64,000 bases of DNA from Roseimicrobium gellanilyticum (lineage in GTDB: Bacteria > Verrucomicrobiota > Verrucomicrobiia > Verrucomicrobiales > Verrucomicrobiaceae): the NCBI RefSeq assembly GCF_003315205.1, contig NZ_QNRR01000019.1:1-64000 (forward strand), read 5' to 3'. A program made the position numbers and the translations under genes. The notes under the pieces are model-generated. The model saw only the letters and a program-made list of their open reading frames with translations. It was not told where the DNA came from and made no database searches. Below, piece by piece: positions 7,847-15,603 of the stretch (its first letter is position 1; every line of letters starts with the position of its first letter).

Positions 7847-8674
7847 ATGCCCATCCCTCTCGAAGACAACTACAATGATGTCATTGGCAAAGCCCAGCGG
7901 GGATTGAACCTTCCAGACGACGCCTTGGCCGCGCGCATCGGCATGCCGGAGTCCGTCATCACGAAGCTCAAGGAAGGCTCCATGGATGAGATCGTATTCG
8001 ACAAGATCTCGCGTGCTCTGAATCTCCACACCGGAGCCTTGATCGCCATGGCGAAGAAGGATTGGTATCCTGATCCGGTGCGCCTGGCCGGACTGGAACA
8101 GTTCAACACGCCGTACGAGGACTACACGGTGAATGCCTATGTGGTGTGGGACCCGGACACGAAGCTCGCTGCTGCGTTCGATACGGGCGCCTCGGCGAAG
8201 CCCATGGTGGATTTCATCGCCAGCAAGGGGTTGAAGCTCGAAGCGATCTACCTCACGCACACGCATCCGGATCACGTGGCGGACATTGCCACGCTGCGTA
8301 CCGCAAACCAGCCTGTCTACTCCTGCAACAAGGAGCCCTGGGACGGCACTGAGCTGTTCGATGCGGGACACGAGTTCAATCTCGGAGGTCTGCGCATTGA
8401 GACAAAGCAGACCTCCGGCCACTCGCGTGGCGGCATCACGTACATCATCCACGGACTGGATGAGCGTGTAGCCATCGTGGGAGATGCGCTTTTCGCCTCC
8501 AGCATGGGTGGCGGCATGGTCTCCTGGGCGGATGCCCTGGCCACCAACCGCCGCTACATCCTCGCCAACCCGGAGAACACCGTCATCTGCCCCGGCCATG
8601 GTCCCATGACCACGGTGGGTCAGGAGAAGGCGCACAACCCCTTCTACCCCGAATACAAGCCCTCGGCTTCGTAG
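7847..8674 (+). CDS. XRE-like HTH fused to metallo-beta-lactamase-fold hydrolase
   Basis: A 275-residue protein. Residues 14-62 look like a lambda-repressor-type helix-turn-helix (LPDDALAARIGMPESVITKLKEG then FDKISRALNL). Residues 92-270 are an MBL hydrolase with a full metal site: HTHPDH at 138-143, His192 in SGHSRGG, Asp213 in VGDALF and His251 in CPGHGP. The MBL part resembles glyoxalase II-type and related thioester or sulfur-handling hydrolases. No signal peptide, so it is cytoplasmic. It stands alone between a terminator and the HIBADH-like gene on the same strand. The HTH could be a DNA-binding module or a degenerate dimerisation module; the sequence alone cannot decide. Confidence 0.88.
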   Translation: MPIPLEDNYNDVIGKAQRGLNLPDDALAARIGMPESVITKLKEGSMDEIVFDKISRALNLHTGALIAMAKKDWYPDPVRLAGLEQFNTPYEDYTVNAYVVWDPDTKLAAAFDTGASAKPMVDFIASKGLKLEAIYLTHTHPDHVADIATLRTANQPVYSCNKEPWDGTELFDAGHEFNLGGLRIETKQTSGHSRGGITYIIHGLDERVAIVGDALFASSMGGGMVSWADALATNRRYILANPENTVICPGHGPMTTVGQEKAHNPFYPEYKPSAS

Positions 8675-8840
8675 TCGCCGCCAGACCAGACGGACTGGAG
8701 CATCCTGCTCTCGCCCTTGCCCTTTGTCACTCTCCTCTTTTCCAGTCACGACATGATGGAGTAAGAGCGGGAGCAAGATTGAATTCAGCGCTGTACAAGA
8801 CAGCACTCTTCAACGCCAACCACGTAACACCTGCCTCATC

Positions 8841-9728
8841 ATGTCTCAAACCATCGCATTCGTCGGAGTCGGCCGCATGGGCGCCAACATGGCCCGCCGC
8901 CTCATGGACTGTGGCTACAATGTCACCGCCGTCTATGACGTGTACACGGAGGGCGCCGCCTCGCTTGCCAAGGAAATCGGCTGCAAACATGCCACGACGC
9001 TCGCGGACGTAACCGCCGCGGCGGATGTCATCTTCACCGTGGTGACGAATGACGCCTCCATGCGCACCATCTTCCTCGAAGGCAGCGACAACTTGCTGGT
9101 GAATGCGAAGGGTAAAATCTTCGTGAACTGTGCCACCGTCACGCCCGGCATCCACCGCGAAGTGTACGCGGCTGCCCGCACCGCTGGCGCCAGTGCACTG
9201 GAAGCCAGCATGGCATCCAGCATCAGCCAGGCTCGTGAAGGCAAGCTGTATCTCATGCTCGCCGGTGATGAGGCCGTGTACCAGCAGGTGCAGCGCATCA
9301 TCGAAGACCTCAGTGTGAACCGCCGCTTCATCGCCGGTGGTGCTGGCAAAGCCGCCGAAGTGAAGGCGCTGGTAAACATGGTCATGAACATCAACACCGC
9401 GGGTCTCGCCGAAGGCCTCGGCCTCGCCGCCGCCCTCGGTCACGACCTCGGCATGATTCGCGAAGTCTTCTCCCAGACCGGCGCGAACAGCCGTGTGCTG
9501 GAAACCGACGGTGCCGACATGGCGGACCGCTCGCATGATTGCTGGTTCAGCGCCGAGCACGCCGCCAAGGACAGCGGCATCGCAGGCTTGCTGGCCAAGG
9601 AGCAGGGCCTGAACCTGCCCCTCAACACCGCCACCGAAGCCCAGTACCAGAAGATGGTGCAACTCGGACTCGGCGGCCTGGACAAGAGCGGTGTCGCGGA
9701 GCTGACGTTCAAGGGACGGCACGCGTAA
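8841..9728 (+). CDS. NAD-dependent beta-hydroxyacid dehydrogenase (3-hydroxyisobutyrate dehydrogenase family)
   Basis: A 295-residue enzyme with an N-terminal Rossmann fold (GVGRMGANMARR at 9-20) and the all-helical C-terminal domain of this superfamily. The catalytic Lys175 is in GKAAEVKALVNMVMN. Two substrate-site motifs differ from classical members: DxSTxxP is VNCATVTPG, and DAPVSGG is EASMASS at about 121-127. The reaction is probably NAD(P)-linked oxidation or reduction of a beta-hydroxy acid, but the substrate should not be assumed to be 3-hydroxyisobutyrate. It is followed by a clear terminator at 9758-9784 and lies 166 bases after the HTH-MBL gene. Confidence 0.88.
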   Translation: MSQTIAFVGVGRMGANMARRLMDCGYNVTAVYDVYTEGAASLAKEIGCKHATTLADVTAAADVIFTVVTNDASMRTIFLEGSDNLLVNAKGKIFVNCATVTPGIHREVYAAARTAGASALEASMASSISQAREGKLYLMLAGDEAVYQQVQRIIEDLSVNRRFIAGGAGKAAEVKALVNMVMNINTAGLAEGLGLAAALGHDLGMIREVFSQTGANSRVLETDGADMADRSHDCWFSAEHAAKDSGIAGLLAKEQGLNLPLNTATEAQYQKMVQLGLGGLDKSGVAELTFKGRHA

Positions 9729-9757
9729 GCGCAAAGCCCGGTTCAGTGATAACCATG

Positions 9758-9784
9758 AAAGGCCTCCGGATAGGAGGCCTTTTT
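9758..9784 (+). terminator. Rho-independent terminator
   Basis: AAAGGCCTCC (9758-9767) pairs with GGAGGCCTTT (9773-9782) around a five-base loop and runs into T residues. It lies 30 bases after the stop of the dehydrogenase gene. Confidence 0.88.
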
Positions 9785-9842
9785 AATGCCTTAGGGAAAG
9801 CTCGCGACCACACAGAAGGAGGTCACGCTGCATGGACGCTTC

Positions 9843-10207
9843 TGGTTAACCGCAAAGGGGCAAAGCAGCAAAGGACGCAGAGGTTCGACTCAGTTTGGCG
9901 TTGGGATGTATCTTTGTGTTGAGAGGTAGCAGGGCTTTCGAAGAAGAGGAGGCAAAGACGCGCAGGAGCTTTGCGGAGCATCGTGTCCGCTTTGTGCGTT
10001 CAGGTTGCCACACCACCCGACTTCCTGGCGTTTCCGCGGAGGAATTGAAGAGAGAGCACCGCCTGAACGCGTTACAGACGAGAGTTACCCCAGGAGGAAA
10101 AACGCTCCGCTCCCTTTGCCTCCTCTTCTCCGAAACGTTCCACTCCGCGGAGCCCACCCTTTCAAAAAGCTCTGCGTCCTTTGCTTCTTTGCCCCTTTGC
10201 GGTTAAC
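9843..10207. repeat. MITE-like element with 40-bp inverted ends (GGTTAACCGCAAAG family)
   Basis: The left end, CTGGTTAACCGCAAAGGGGC from 9842, and the right end near 10165-10210 are almost exact reverse complements over about 40 bases; the right end reads CCCCTTTGCGGTTAACCAG on the plus strand. The 280-base interior has no open frame of note but carries related subrepeats (GAGGAGGCAAAGACGCGCAGG). The same ends and interior modules recur at 25754-25937, 28787-29099 and 29803-30113. No transposase is present, so it is non-autonomous if mobile. The rest of the gap to 10250 is unremarkable. Confidence 0.75.
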
Positions 10208-10250
10208 CAGAGTCGGCCACGTGACGTAAATGCCCCAGCAGTTTCGGATG

Positions 10251-10301
10251 GCGGGTAGGAAAACCCACCATCCACTGTCCGGTCAGGAGACCCGACTTCC
10301 T
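10251..10301. repeat. 51-bp dispersed repeat, copy 1
   Basis: Matches 29736-29786 over 51 bases with about three differences. It includes a short hairpin (GCGGGT...ACCCAC) followed by the invariant CCACTGTCCGGTCAGGAGAC. Its last base abuts the stop codon of the DUF1080 gene. Confidence 0.8.
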
Positions 10302-10936
10302 TACAGCGCCTTCACGCGGATGTTCTTCCACCACACGGGGTCGCCGTGGTCGGTGAGCATGAGCTTGCCTTTGCCGGGGGCAAAACCTTCCACGGCCTTG
10401 AACTTGCTGTTCGCGATGCCGGTCTTCCACGCTTCCGACTTGGTATCGGCAGAGGCAGCAAGCTTGCCATTGAGCCAATGCTCGATTTTGCCGTCCTTCA
10501 CAATGACCTTGCTGTGGTTCCATTCGCCAGCAGCCTTCACGCCCTTGTCCGCCACGGGGCCGATGATGTCATAGATGCTGGCGGTGCTGTGGTTGTCGCC
10601 CTTCTTGGCGTCCGCGTGCTTCTCGTCATCAATCATCTGGTACTCCACCCCGAGCCAGCCCTTCTTGTCGAACTTGTTCACCCAGTACTTGATGCCGCTG
10701 TTACCACCGGCATCCAGCTTCCAATCCCACTCGATTTCGAAACTGGAGTACTCCTCCTTGGAGATGATGTTTCCTGCCTTGGCGACGCGGCTGATGACGC
10801 CTTCCGAGTCCTGCACCCAACCGGCCGGCACGGGCTTGCCGTCGCCGTCAGTGAAATCTGCGAGCGTGAGCGTGACCGGCTCAGCGGCAGAAAGAGAAGC
10901 GGCAAAGAGGAAGCTTAGGAACAAGGCGGATTTCAT
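10301..10936 (-). CDS. Secreted DUF1080 (3-keto-disaccharide hydrolase family) protein
   Basis: 211 residues: signal peptide (FLSFLFAASLSAAE), then one DUF1080 jelly-roll domain ending in LTDHGDPVWWKNIRVKAL, the typical close of the family. DUF1080 domains are concanavalin-like and abundant in Verrucomicrobiota; some relatives hydrolyse 3-keto-glucosides, so a role in glycan breakdown is plausible, but no catalytic residue can be verified here. ATG 10936 places the signal peptide at the N-terminus. It is a single gene, flanked by repeats on both sides. Confidence 0.88.
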   Translation of the reverse strand: MKSALFLSFLFAASLSAAEPVTLTLADFTDGDGKPVPAGWVQDSEGVISRVAKAGNIISKEEYSSFEIEWDWKLDAGGNSGIKYWVNKFDKKGWLGVEYQMIDDEKHADAKKGDNHSTASIYDIIGPVADKGVKAAGEWNHSKVIVKDGKIEHWLNGKLAASADTKSEAWKTGIANSKFKAVEGFAPGKGKLMLTDHGDPVWWKNIRVKAL

Positions 10937-10992
10937 GGGAGAAAAGGAACTGCGAACAGCCTCCCTAACTTTCAAGCAGCAGAACAAAAAAT

Positions 10993-11107
10993 GGGGGCAA
11001 GAGTGCCCCCGTTCCGGCTTGGCTGACGCCTCCTTTACTGACCAAGCCAGACCAATCTACTGCGACCGAACGGCTTTCCCCTCAAGGATCGGGGCACTCC
11101 TGCCCCC
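10993..11107. repeat. Inverted repeat with GGGGGCA/TGCCCCC ends
   Basis: GGGGGCAAGAGTGCCCC (10993-11009) and GGGGCACTCCTGCCCCC (11091-11107) are reverse complements with one mismatch. Each arm is itself nearly palindromic. It occupies the gap between the DUF1080 gene and the methyltransferase gene and has no T-tract. Confidence 0.7.
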
Positions 11108-11168
11108 TTCGTCGCACGCCCCTTGATGTGCCCAACAGCGAGAAACCAAGAACCAAGAACCTCTCCCC

Positions 11169-11909
11169 CTACTTCACCGCCGCCCCACTCTCCGGCGTCT
11201 TCCCAAACCACATCATGTGCTGCCAGGGAAGTTCATCGAACTCCTTCACGCAGGTATAGCCATTCGCATTGAGCTCCTTGTTGACCTGCGCCTTGGACAT
11301 CTTGTGCTCTGGTTTGATGGGCACGGACTCGTCCTCCTCGCGGAACTCCACCAGCACCAGCTTGCCATCGGGCTTCAGGGCCTTGCGCATGGCGGCGAGC
11401 ATCTCCACGGGGTGGGAAAACTCATGGTACACATCCACCAGCAGGATGAGGTCGAAGGTGTTGTCCGGCAGCTTCGGGTCGTGCAGCAGGCCGAGCACAG
11501 GCACGAAGTTGGTGACTTCCTGTTTCTTCGCAGCCTCTTCCAGCATCTTCAGGTACGGCTCCTGAATTTCCACGCCATAGACCTTGCCGGAGGGGGCCAC
11601 TTCCTTCGCCATGGGGAAGGTGTGGTAGCCATTTCCGCAGCCGAGGTCGCACACGATCATGCCGGGCTTCAGCTCCAGCTTCGAGCGCATGAGCGTGGCA
11701 GCCTCCTCGCGATCACGCTTCGTACGAATGAGCCACGCGGCACCGGTGTAGTGCATCGTTTGGGCCACGTTGCGCCCCAGGTACTCTGTGAGGCCGGGAT
11801 GCGGCGGCTCGGTTGAGGAACTGTCCTGAGCTTGACCACGCACCGCTCCAGCGACCAGTGCAAGGGCTCCAAGGACACAAAACAGTCGGCGAAAAGAAAA
11901 CGGTGTCAT
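11169..11909 (-). CDS. Exported class I SAM-dependent methyltransferase
   Basis: About 246 residues. It begins with a signal-like leader (FCVLGALALVAGAVRGQ), unusual for a SAM enzyme but common in this family in Verrucomicrobiota and Planctomycetota. SAM motif I is DLGCGNGYHT at about 88-97, followed by VYGVEIQEPYLKM. A later LILLVDVYHEFSHPVEML and KPDGKLVLVEFREED match the usual motifs IV and VI. The substrate is unknown. ATG 11909 or 11915 is the start; the longer form from 11984 has an unlikely leader. It is divergent from the small membrane-protein gene at 12016. Confidence 0.82.
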   Translation of the reverse strand: MTPFSFRRLFCVLGALALVAGAVRGQAQDSSSTEPPHPGLTEYLGRNVAQTMHYTGAAWLIRTKRDREEAATLMRSKLELKPGMIVCDLGCGNGYHTFPMAKEVAPSGKVYGVEIQEPYLKMLEEAAKKQEVTNFVPVLGLLHDPKLPDNTFDLILLVDVYHEFSHPVEMLAAMRKALKPDGKLVLVEFREEDESVPIKPEHKMSKAQVNKELNANGYTCVKEFDELPWQHMMWFGKTPESGAAVK

Positions 11910-12015
11910 CTGCATGCGAGTATGACTCAGACGGCTGCACTCAACGAGTTCAATCACCTCTCCGTTCCATTTTTGGCATCCCATTCTTCCGAGGTTCCCC
12001 TAGATTCGGAGAAAC

Positions 12016-12312
12016 ATGAGCATTCCCCACCGATCCACCAGCTACCTCCGTGTCGGCTTGTGGTTTCTGGCGTCCATTGTTTTGGGCAGCATGTGCAGCG
12101 CCATACGATGGGGTACCGAGGATCGGTTTCATGGCACAGGCTTCCCTATCCCCATCGTCATGTGGGACAAGCCTCCAGGAGGTGACCAGTTCATCGACTA
12201 CGTCTCTTTCGCAGGGCTCATCCTTAATCCGCTCTTTGTCTTCCTGACCGGTCTGTTCTATTGGGGCTTGTGGTCTGTGGCGCGTTGGACCTGGAGACGC
12301 GTGCGAGGTTAA
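12016..12312 (+). CDS. Small two-helix membrane protein, unknown function
   Basis: 98 residues with two hydrophobic segments, about 11-30 (VGLWFLASIVLGSMCSAI) and 64-90 (FAGLILNPLFVFLTGLFYWG), and a basic C-terminal tail. A good ribosome binding site (GGAG, six bases before the ATG) supports the start. I recognise no family. It is followed after 76 bases by the AbiEi-like gene on the same strand, which could be cotranscribed. Confidence 0.65.
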   Translation: MSIPHRSTSYLRVGLWFLASIVLGSMCSAIRWGTEDRFHGTGFPIPIVMWDKPPGGDQFIDYVSFAGLILNPLFVFLTGLFYWGLWSVARWTWRRVRG

Positions 12313-12388
12313 ATATCAATATCAACCACGCAAGCCCATTGCAAAACCACTGGCCACCGGGCCCGAGTTCCGCTAGTCTGACCCTCCC

Positions 12389-13690
12389 ATGAAGCTCGCC
12401 TCGCTCCTGTCCCAGCCAGCCGCGCCTTCAGACTCGCGGCATCTCCCTGTGGATGATCGAAGCTTTTTCGAATCTTGGGACAAGTCCGAAAAACCTGCCA
12501 TGGAATCGGAATCTTCCGCGGCACCTTCACCCAAGTCGAAGTCCCGCAAGAAAGCCGTGACATCGGTGCGCGAGCACGCCGAGCTGGTGATGCACTTCAC
12601 ACTGCTGCTGCACACAGACCCGGACATGAAGTGGGCCTTTGCGGAGCCGGGCAATGGCGCGCCCATCCCCCAGCTCGAGCTGGAGGTCGAGGGACACACG
12701 CAGGCTTTCGCACCGGTGTATGAGCTGAAGCCAAGCCCGGCACGGCTGCGCAAGATTCGTACGCCGGAGGGCTCACCACCGCCCCTGCTCCTGACCACGG
12801 AACTTACGGCGGGCATGCAGGCGATATGTCGTGAACGCCGGCTGTGCGCGATGGACCTGAATGGGCGCACGTTGCTGCGGGCTCCCGGTTTGCTGGTGGA
12901 TCGAGCTCCCCTTCCCGGCCGGGCTTACAAGCATGAGGTGGAGCCGCGCAACATCTTCGCCGGAAAGAGCGCCCGCATCCTGCGTACGCTGCTCACGGAT
13001 GCATCACGCCTCTGGAGCCAGGGGGACGTGGTGGCACGTTCACAGGCAAGCGCGGGGCTGGTCTCACGCATTGCCCAGCATCTCATCGCGCAGGGACTGG
13101 CCAAACGAACGGCTCATCGTGATTTGCAGGTGACCCAGCCGGGCAACCTGCTGGAAGCATGGGCGTCGACAGATCACTTCGAGGCGCGAACGAAGTCGCA
13201 AAACTTCGCGATCGATGAACGCAGCCCGCTGGAGGTAGCACACACCTTGCGCGCATGGGCGAAGTCACACGACGTCCAGATTGCCTTCACCCGGCAATTC
13301 GCCGCAGGACTGCGGCATCCCGAAGGTGGAGCCTCCGATGCCGCGGATGAATCCATCTCTGTGTATCTTTCGGTGATGCCAGATGCTGCGGCGCTGGAGC
13401 AGATGGACCTCCGGGCAGACGATGACCTTGAAAATGATGGTGACAACCAGGAGACGCCGTCCGCCAACGGTCTCTGGCTCCATGTGCCGGATGACGAAGG
13501 CGTGTTTCTGGAGACGCAGCCTTCATACCGGTATGTCAGCATCCTGCAGCAGCATCTGGATCTCGATCTACCGCTGGCGAGTGATGCGCAAATCTATCTC
13601 GACCTGCTCAAAGCGGGACCGCAGGGCGCAGAGCTGGCACGGAAGTTTCGTGAGTGGGATGAGTTCTGCAGGGATGGTGTGCGGGTGTAG
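12389..13690 (+). CDS. Winged-helix protein resembling AbiEi-type antitoxins
   Basis: 433 residues, no signal peptide. Residues 1-60 are Ser/Lys-rich and low complexity. Residues 195-270 (AKSARILRTLL ... SRIAQHLIAQGLAKRTAHRDLQVTQPGNLLEAW) resemble the winged helix of type IV toxin-antitoxin AbiEi-family proteins and similar transcriptional regulators. The following LRAWAKSHDVQIAFTRQFAAGLR also fits that family. Residues 350-375 are Asp-rich. No AbiEii nucleotidyltransferase toxin lies beside it, so if the assignment is right it is an orphan. Alternative: a general winged-helix regulator. The upstream neighbour is a small membrane protein. Confidence 0.5.
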   Translation: MKLASLLSQPAAPSDSRHLPVDDRSFFESWDKSEKPAMESESSAAPSPKSKSRKKAVTSVREHAELVMHFTLLLHTDPDMKWAFAEPGNGAPIPQLELEVEGHTQAFAPVYELKPSPARLRKIRTPEGSPPPLLLTTELTAGMQAICRERRLCAMDLNGRTLLRAPGLLVDRAPLPGRAYKHEVEPRNIFAGKSARILRTLLTDASRLWSQGDVVARSQASAGLVSRIAQHLIAQGLAKRTAHRDLQVTQPGNLLEAWASTDHFEARTKSQNFAIDERSPLEVAHTLRAWAKSHDVQIAFTRQFAAGLRHPEGGASDAADESISVYLSVMPDAAALEQMDLRADDDLENDGDNQETPSANGLWLHVPDDEGVFLETQPSYRYVSILQQHLDLDLPLASDAQIYLDLLKAGPQGAELARKFREWDEFCRDGVRV

Positions 13691-13779
13691 AGAGAAGGGC
13701 GCATCTCCGTTGAGACGTCTCGTAAGGATAGTTCGCGCGACTCGCAATGGTTGAGCCTAAAAGCACGCCACCTTGCGCG

Positions 13780-13796
13780 AAGCGGCCGCTTTTTTG
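13780..13796 (+). terminator. Possible weak terminator
   Basis: The palindrome AAGCGGCCGCTT (13780-13791) is followed directly by further T residues, 90 bases after the AbiEi-like gene. The stem leaves no proper loop, so the call is weak. The rest of the gap 13691-13861 holds nothing I can name. Confidence 0.3.
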
Positions 13797-13861
13797 CTTC
13801 ACTACGCTGGATATGTCACGAGACGATGCTCAATCGCGGCGATACACCACATCACCTTATC

Positions 13862-14872
13862 CTACACCTCCACCACAATCTTCCCGAAGTGTGCTCCGGC
13901 GGCCATGTGCTCGAAGGCGGCACGGGCTTCGGTGAAGCCGAAGACACGATCAATCACGGGTTGCAGCTTGTGAAGGTCGATGGCGCGCAGCATGGCTTCC
14001 ATGTGCTCGCCATTGCCCACATAAATGCCCTGCACAGTGAGGCTCCGGGCGATGATGGGCCATGGATTCACGGTGCCCTCAAACCCGGTGAGCACGCCGA
14101 TGACACTCACCCGTCCCCCGTAGCGCACGGCATCGAGGGACTTCTGCAAAGTTCCGGCACCACCAAGCTCAATCACGTGATCCACGCCACGTTTCTTTGT
14201 CAGTGCGAAAGCCTCGCGCTCCCAGTCGGGCTTGGTCTTGTAGTTGATGGTTTCATCCGCGCCGAGTTCCTTCGCGCGGGCGAGCTTTTCATCACTACTG
14301 CTGGTGATGATGACGCGAGCGCCGTGCATTTTCGCGAACTGCAGGGCGAACAAGGACACGCCACCAGTGCCGAGGGTGAGGATGGTGTCGCCGGATTGCA
14401 GATGACCGTGGCCCACCAGCGCATTCCATGCGGTGAGCGCAGCACAAGGCAAGGTGGCCGCCTGCTCAAAGGTCAATGAGTCTGGAATGCGTACGAGGCC
14501 GTCTTCACGAATAAGCACCTGCTCTGCCAGCACGCCCTGAAAGGCCCCACCGAGCGCGGACTTCATCACATCGTGAGTCATGCCACCAGCAGGCCAGCGC
14601 TGGAAGAAGAGCGGAATGACGCGGTCACCCGCCTTCCACTTCGTGACACCAGCGCCAACCTCCAGCACCTCCCCTGCTCCATCTGAGCAGATGGTGAAGG
14701 GCAGCGGAAGATTGCCCGGGCGCTCGCGCTTCGTGGTGCCGAGGTCGCGATAGTTCAGCGAGGCGGCGCGGATGCGCACCAGCACTTCATGCGGGCCGGG
14801 CTTGGGAGCTTCCAGCTCCACTAGGTCCAGTCCCTGCGGCCCCTCGGGTCTTTGAATCTGCCATACCTTCAT
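13862..14872 (-). CDS. Zinc-free MDR-family NAD(P)H reductase
   Basis: A 336-residue medium-chain dehydrogenase/reductase. The N-terminal GroES-like domain (VLVRIRAASLNYRDLG, FTICSDGAGEVLEVGAGV) leads to a Rossmann domain with LTLGTGGVS (168-173) and TSSSDEKLARAKELGADETINY. The structural-zinc cysteines and the catalytic zinc ligands of alcohol dehydrogenases are absent, so it groups with quinone oxidoreductase and zinc-independent enzymes. It probably reduces an enone or quinone with NADPH. It lies 23 bases downstream of the cobalamin adenosyltransferase gene on the same strand, so the two may be cotranscribed, though no functional link is evident. Confidence 0.9.
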   Translation of the reverse strand: MKVWQIQRPEGPQGLDLVELEAPKPGPHEVLVRIRAASLNYRDLGTTKRERPGNLPLPFTICSDGAGEVLEVGAGVTKWKAGDRVIPLFFQRWPAGGMTHDVMKSALGGAFQGVLAEQVLIREDGLVRIPDSLTFEQAATLPCAALTAWNALVGHGHLQSGDTILTLGTGGVSLFALQFAKMHGARVIITSSSDEKLARAKELGADETINYKTKPDWEREAFALTKKRGVDHVIELGGAGTLQKSLDAVRYGGRVSVIGVLTGFEGTVNPWPIIARSLTVQGIYVGNGEHMEAMLRAIDLHKLQPVIDRVFGFTEARAAFEHMAAGAHFGKIVVEV

Positions 14873-14895
14873 GGTGTATCACTCTCTATTATGAT

Positions 14896-15453
14896 TTAAC
14901 GAGCGCCCTGTGACACTTGTTTCTCCTCCATCCTCGCCATCAGCCAGAGTACGTCTGAGAGGCGGTTGAGGTAGCGGACGATTTCTTCATTGGGCACCGC
15001 CTCGGGCGAGCCGTTGAGGCTCACCACGGCACGCTCAGCACGACGGCAGACAGTGCGGGCCACATCGCAATGTGCGCCGCTGAGGGATCCCGCTTCACCG
15101 GGAAGGGCCCAGCCTTTGAACTGAAGAGCGCCGGCCTTCTCCAGTTCACGCACGAGTTCATCAAGGTGTTGCACGGTAGCGGCATCGATGCGTTGTGGAT
15201 GCGTCTCCGCATAGCGCGCCTCTTGTCCGGGTGGTGTGGCGAGTTCCCCCATCAGGGCGATGAGCGTCTTCTGCATGAGCGGCACTTCATGCAGGGCGGC
15301 CTCTCCGGTGGCAGTGAGACGCACGACGCCAAGTGCAGCATTCAGCTCATCCACGCAGCCGATGGCGTCGATGCGAGGATAGTCCTTCTGCACCCGGCAG
15401 CCAAAGAGCAGGTCTGTTTCTCCTGTGTCGCCGCGCCTGGTGGTGATGGACAT
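14896..15453 (-). CDS. PduO-type cob(I)alamin adenosyltransferase
   Basis: 185 residues. The family hallmarks are present: an N-terminal TTRRGDTGETDLLFG followed by DYPRIDAIGCVDELNAALG (ATP site and trimer interface), CRRAERAVVSL, and YLNRLSDVLWLMAR near the C-terminus. It transfers adenosyl from ATP to cob(I)alamin to make coenzyme B12. ATG 15453 gives the normal family length. A terminator (15553-15582) separates it from the ABC cluster upstream, so it is a new transcription unit, perhaps with the reductase downstream. No cobalamin riboswitch could be recognised in the 99 bases between that terminator and the start. Confidence 0.9.
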   Translation of the reverse strand: MSITTRRGDTGETDLLFGCRVQKDYPRIDAIGCVDELNAALGVVRLTATGEAALHEVPLMQKTLIALMGELATPPGQEARYAETHPQRIDAATVQHLDELVRELEKAGALQFKGWALPGEAGSLSGAHCDVARTVCRRAERAVVSLNGSPEAVPNEEIVRYLNRLSDVLWLMARMEEKQVSQGAR

Positions 15454-15552
15454 GGCTACCGCTACGTTGAGCAACCGCAGTGTTCAAGAGGCAAACGTAC
15501 GCGGGCAACGGTCACCAAATGACCTGTATCCAGGCATGGGCCGATGCACGGC

Positions 15553-15582
15553 AAAAATAAACCGGGGACATGCCGTCCCCGG
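15553..15582 (-). terminator. Rho-independent terminator of the ABC/DUF4340 cluster
   Basis: On the minus strand CCGGGGAC pairs with GTCCCCGG around a five-base loop (15562-15582), followed by TTTATTTTT. It lies just after the DUF4340 stop codon. Confidence 0.85.
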
Positions 15583-15603
15583 TCTTGAGCTACTTGCAGC
15601 GCA

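Noticed and set aside
15454-15552. Cobalamin riboswitch upstream of the adenosyltransferase
   Set aside because: The 99 bases between the terminator and the start are too short and show no B12-box-like core.
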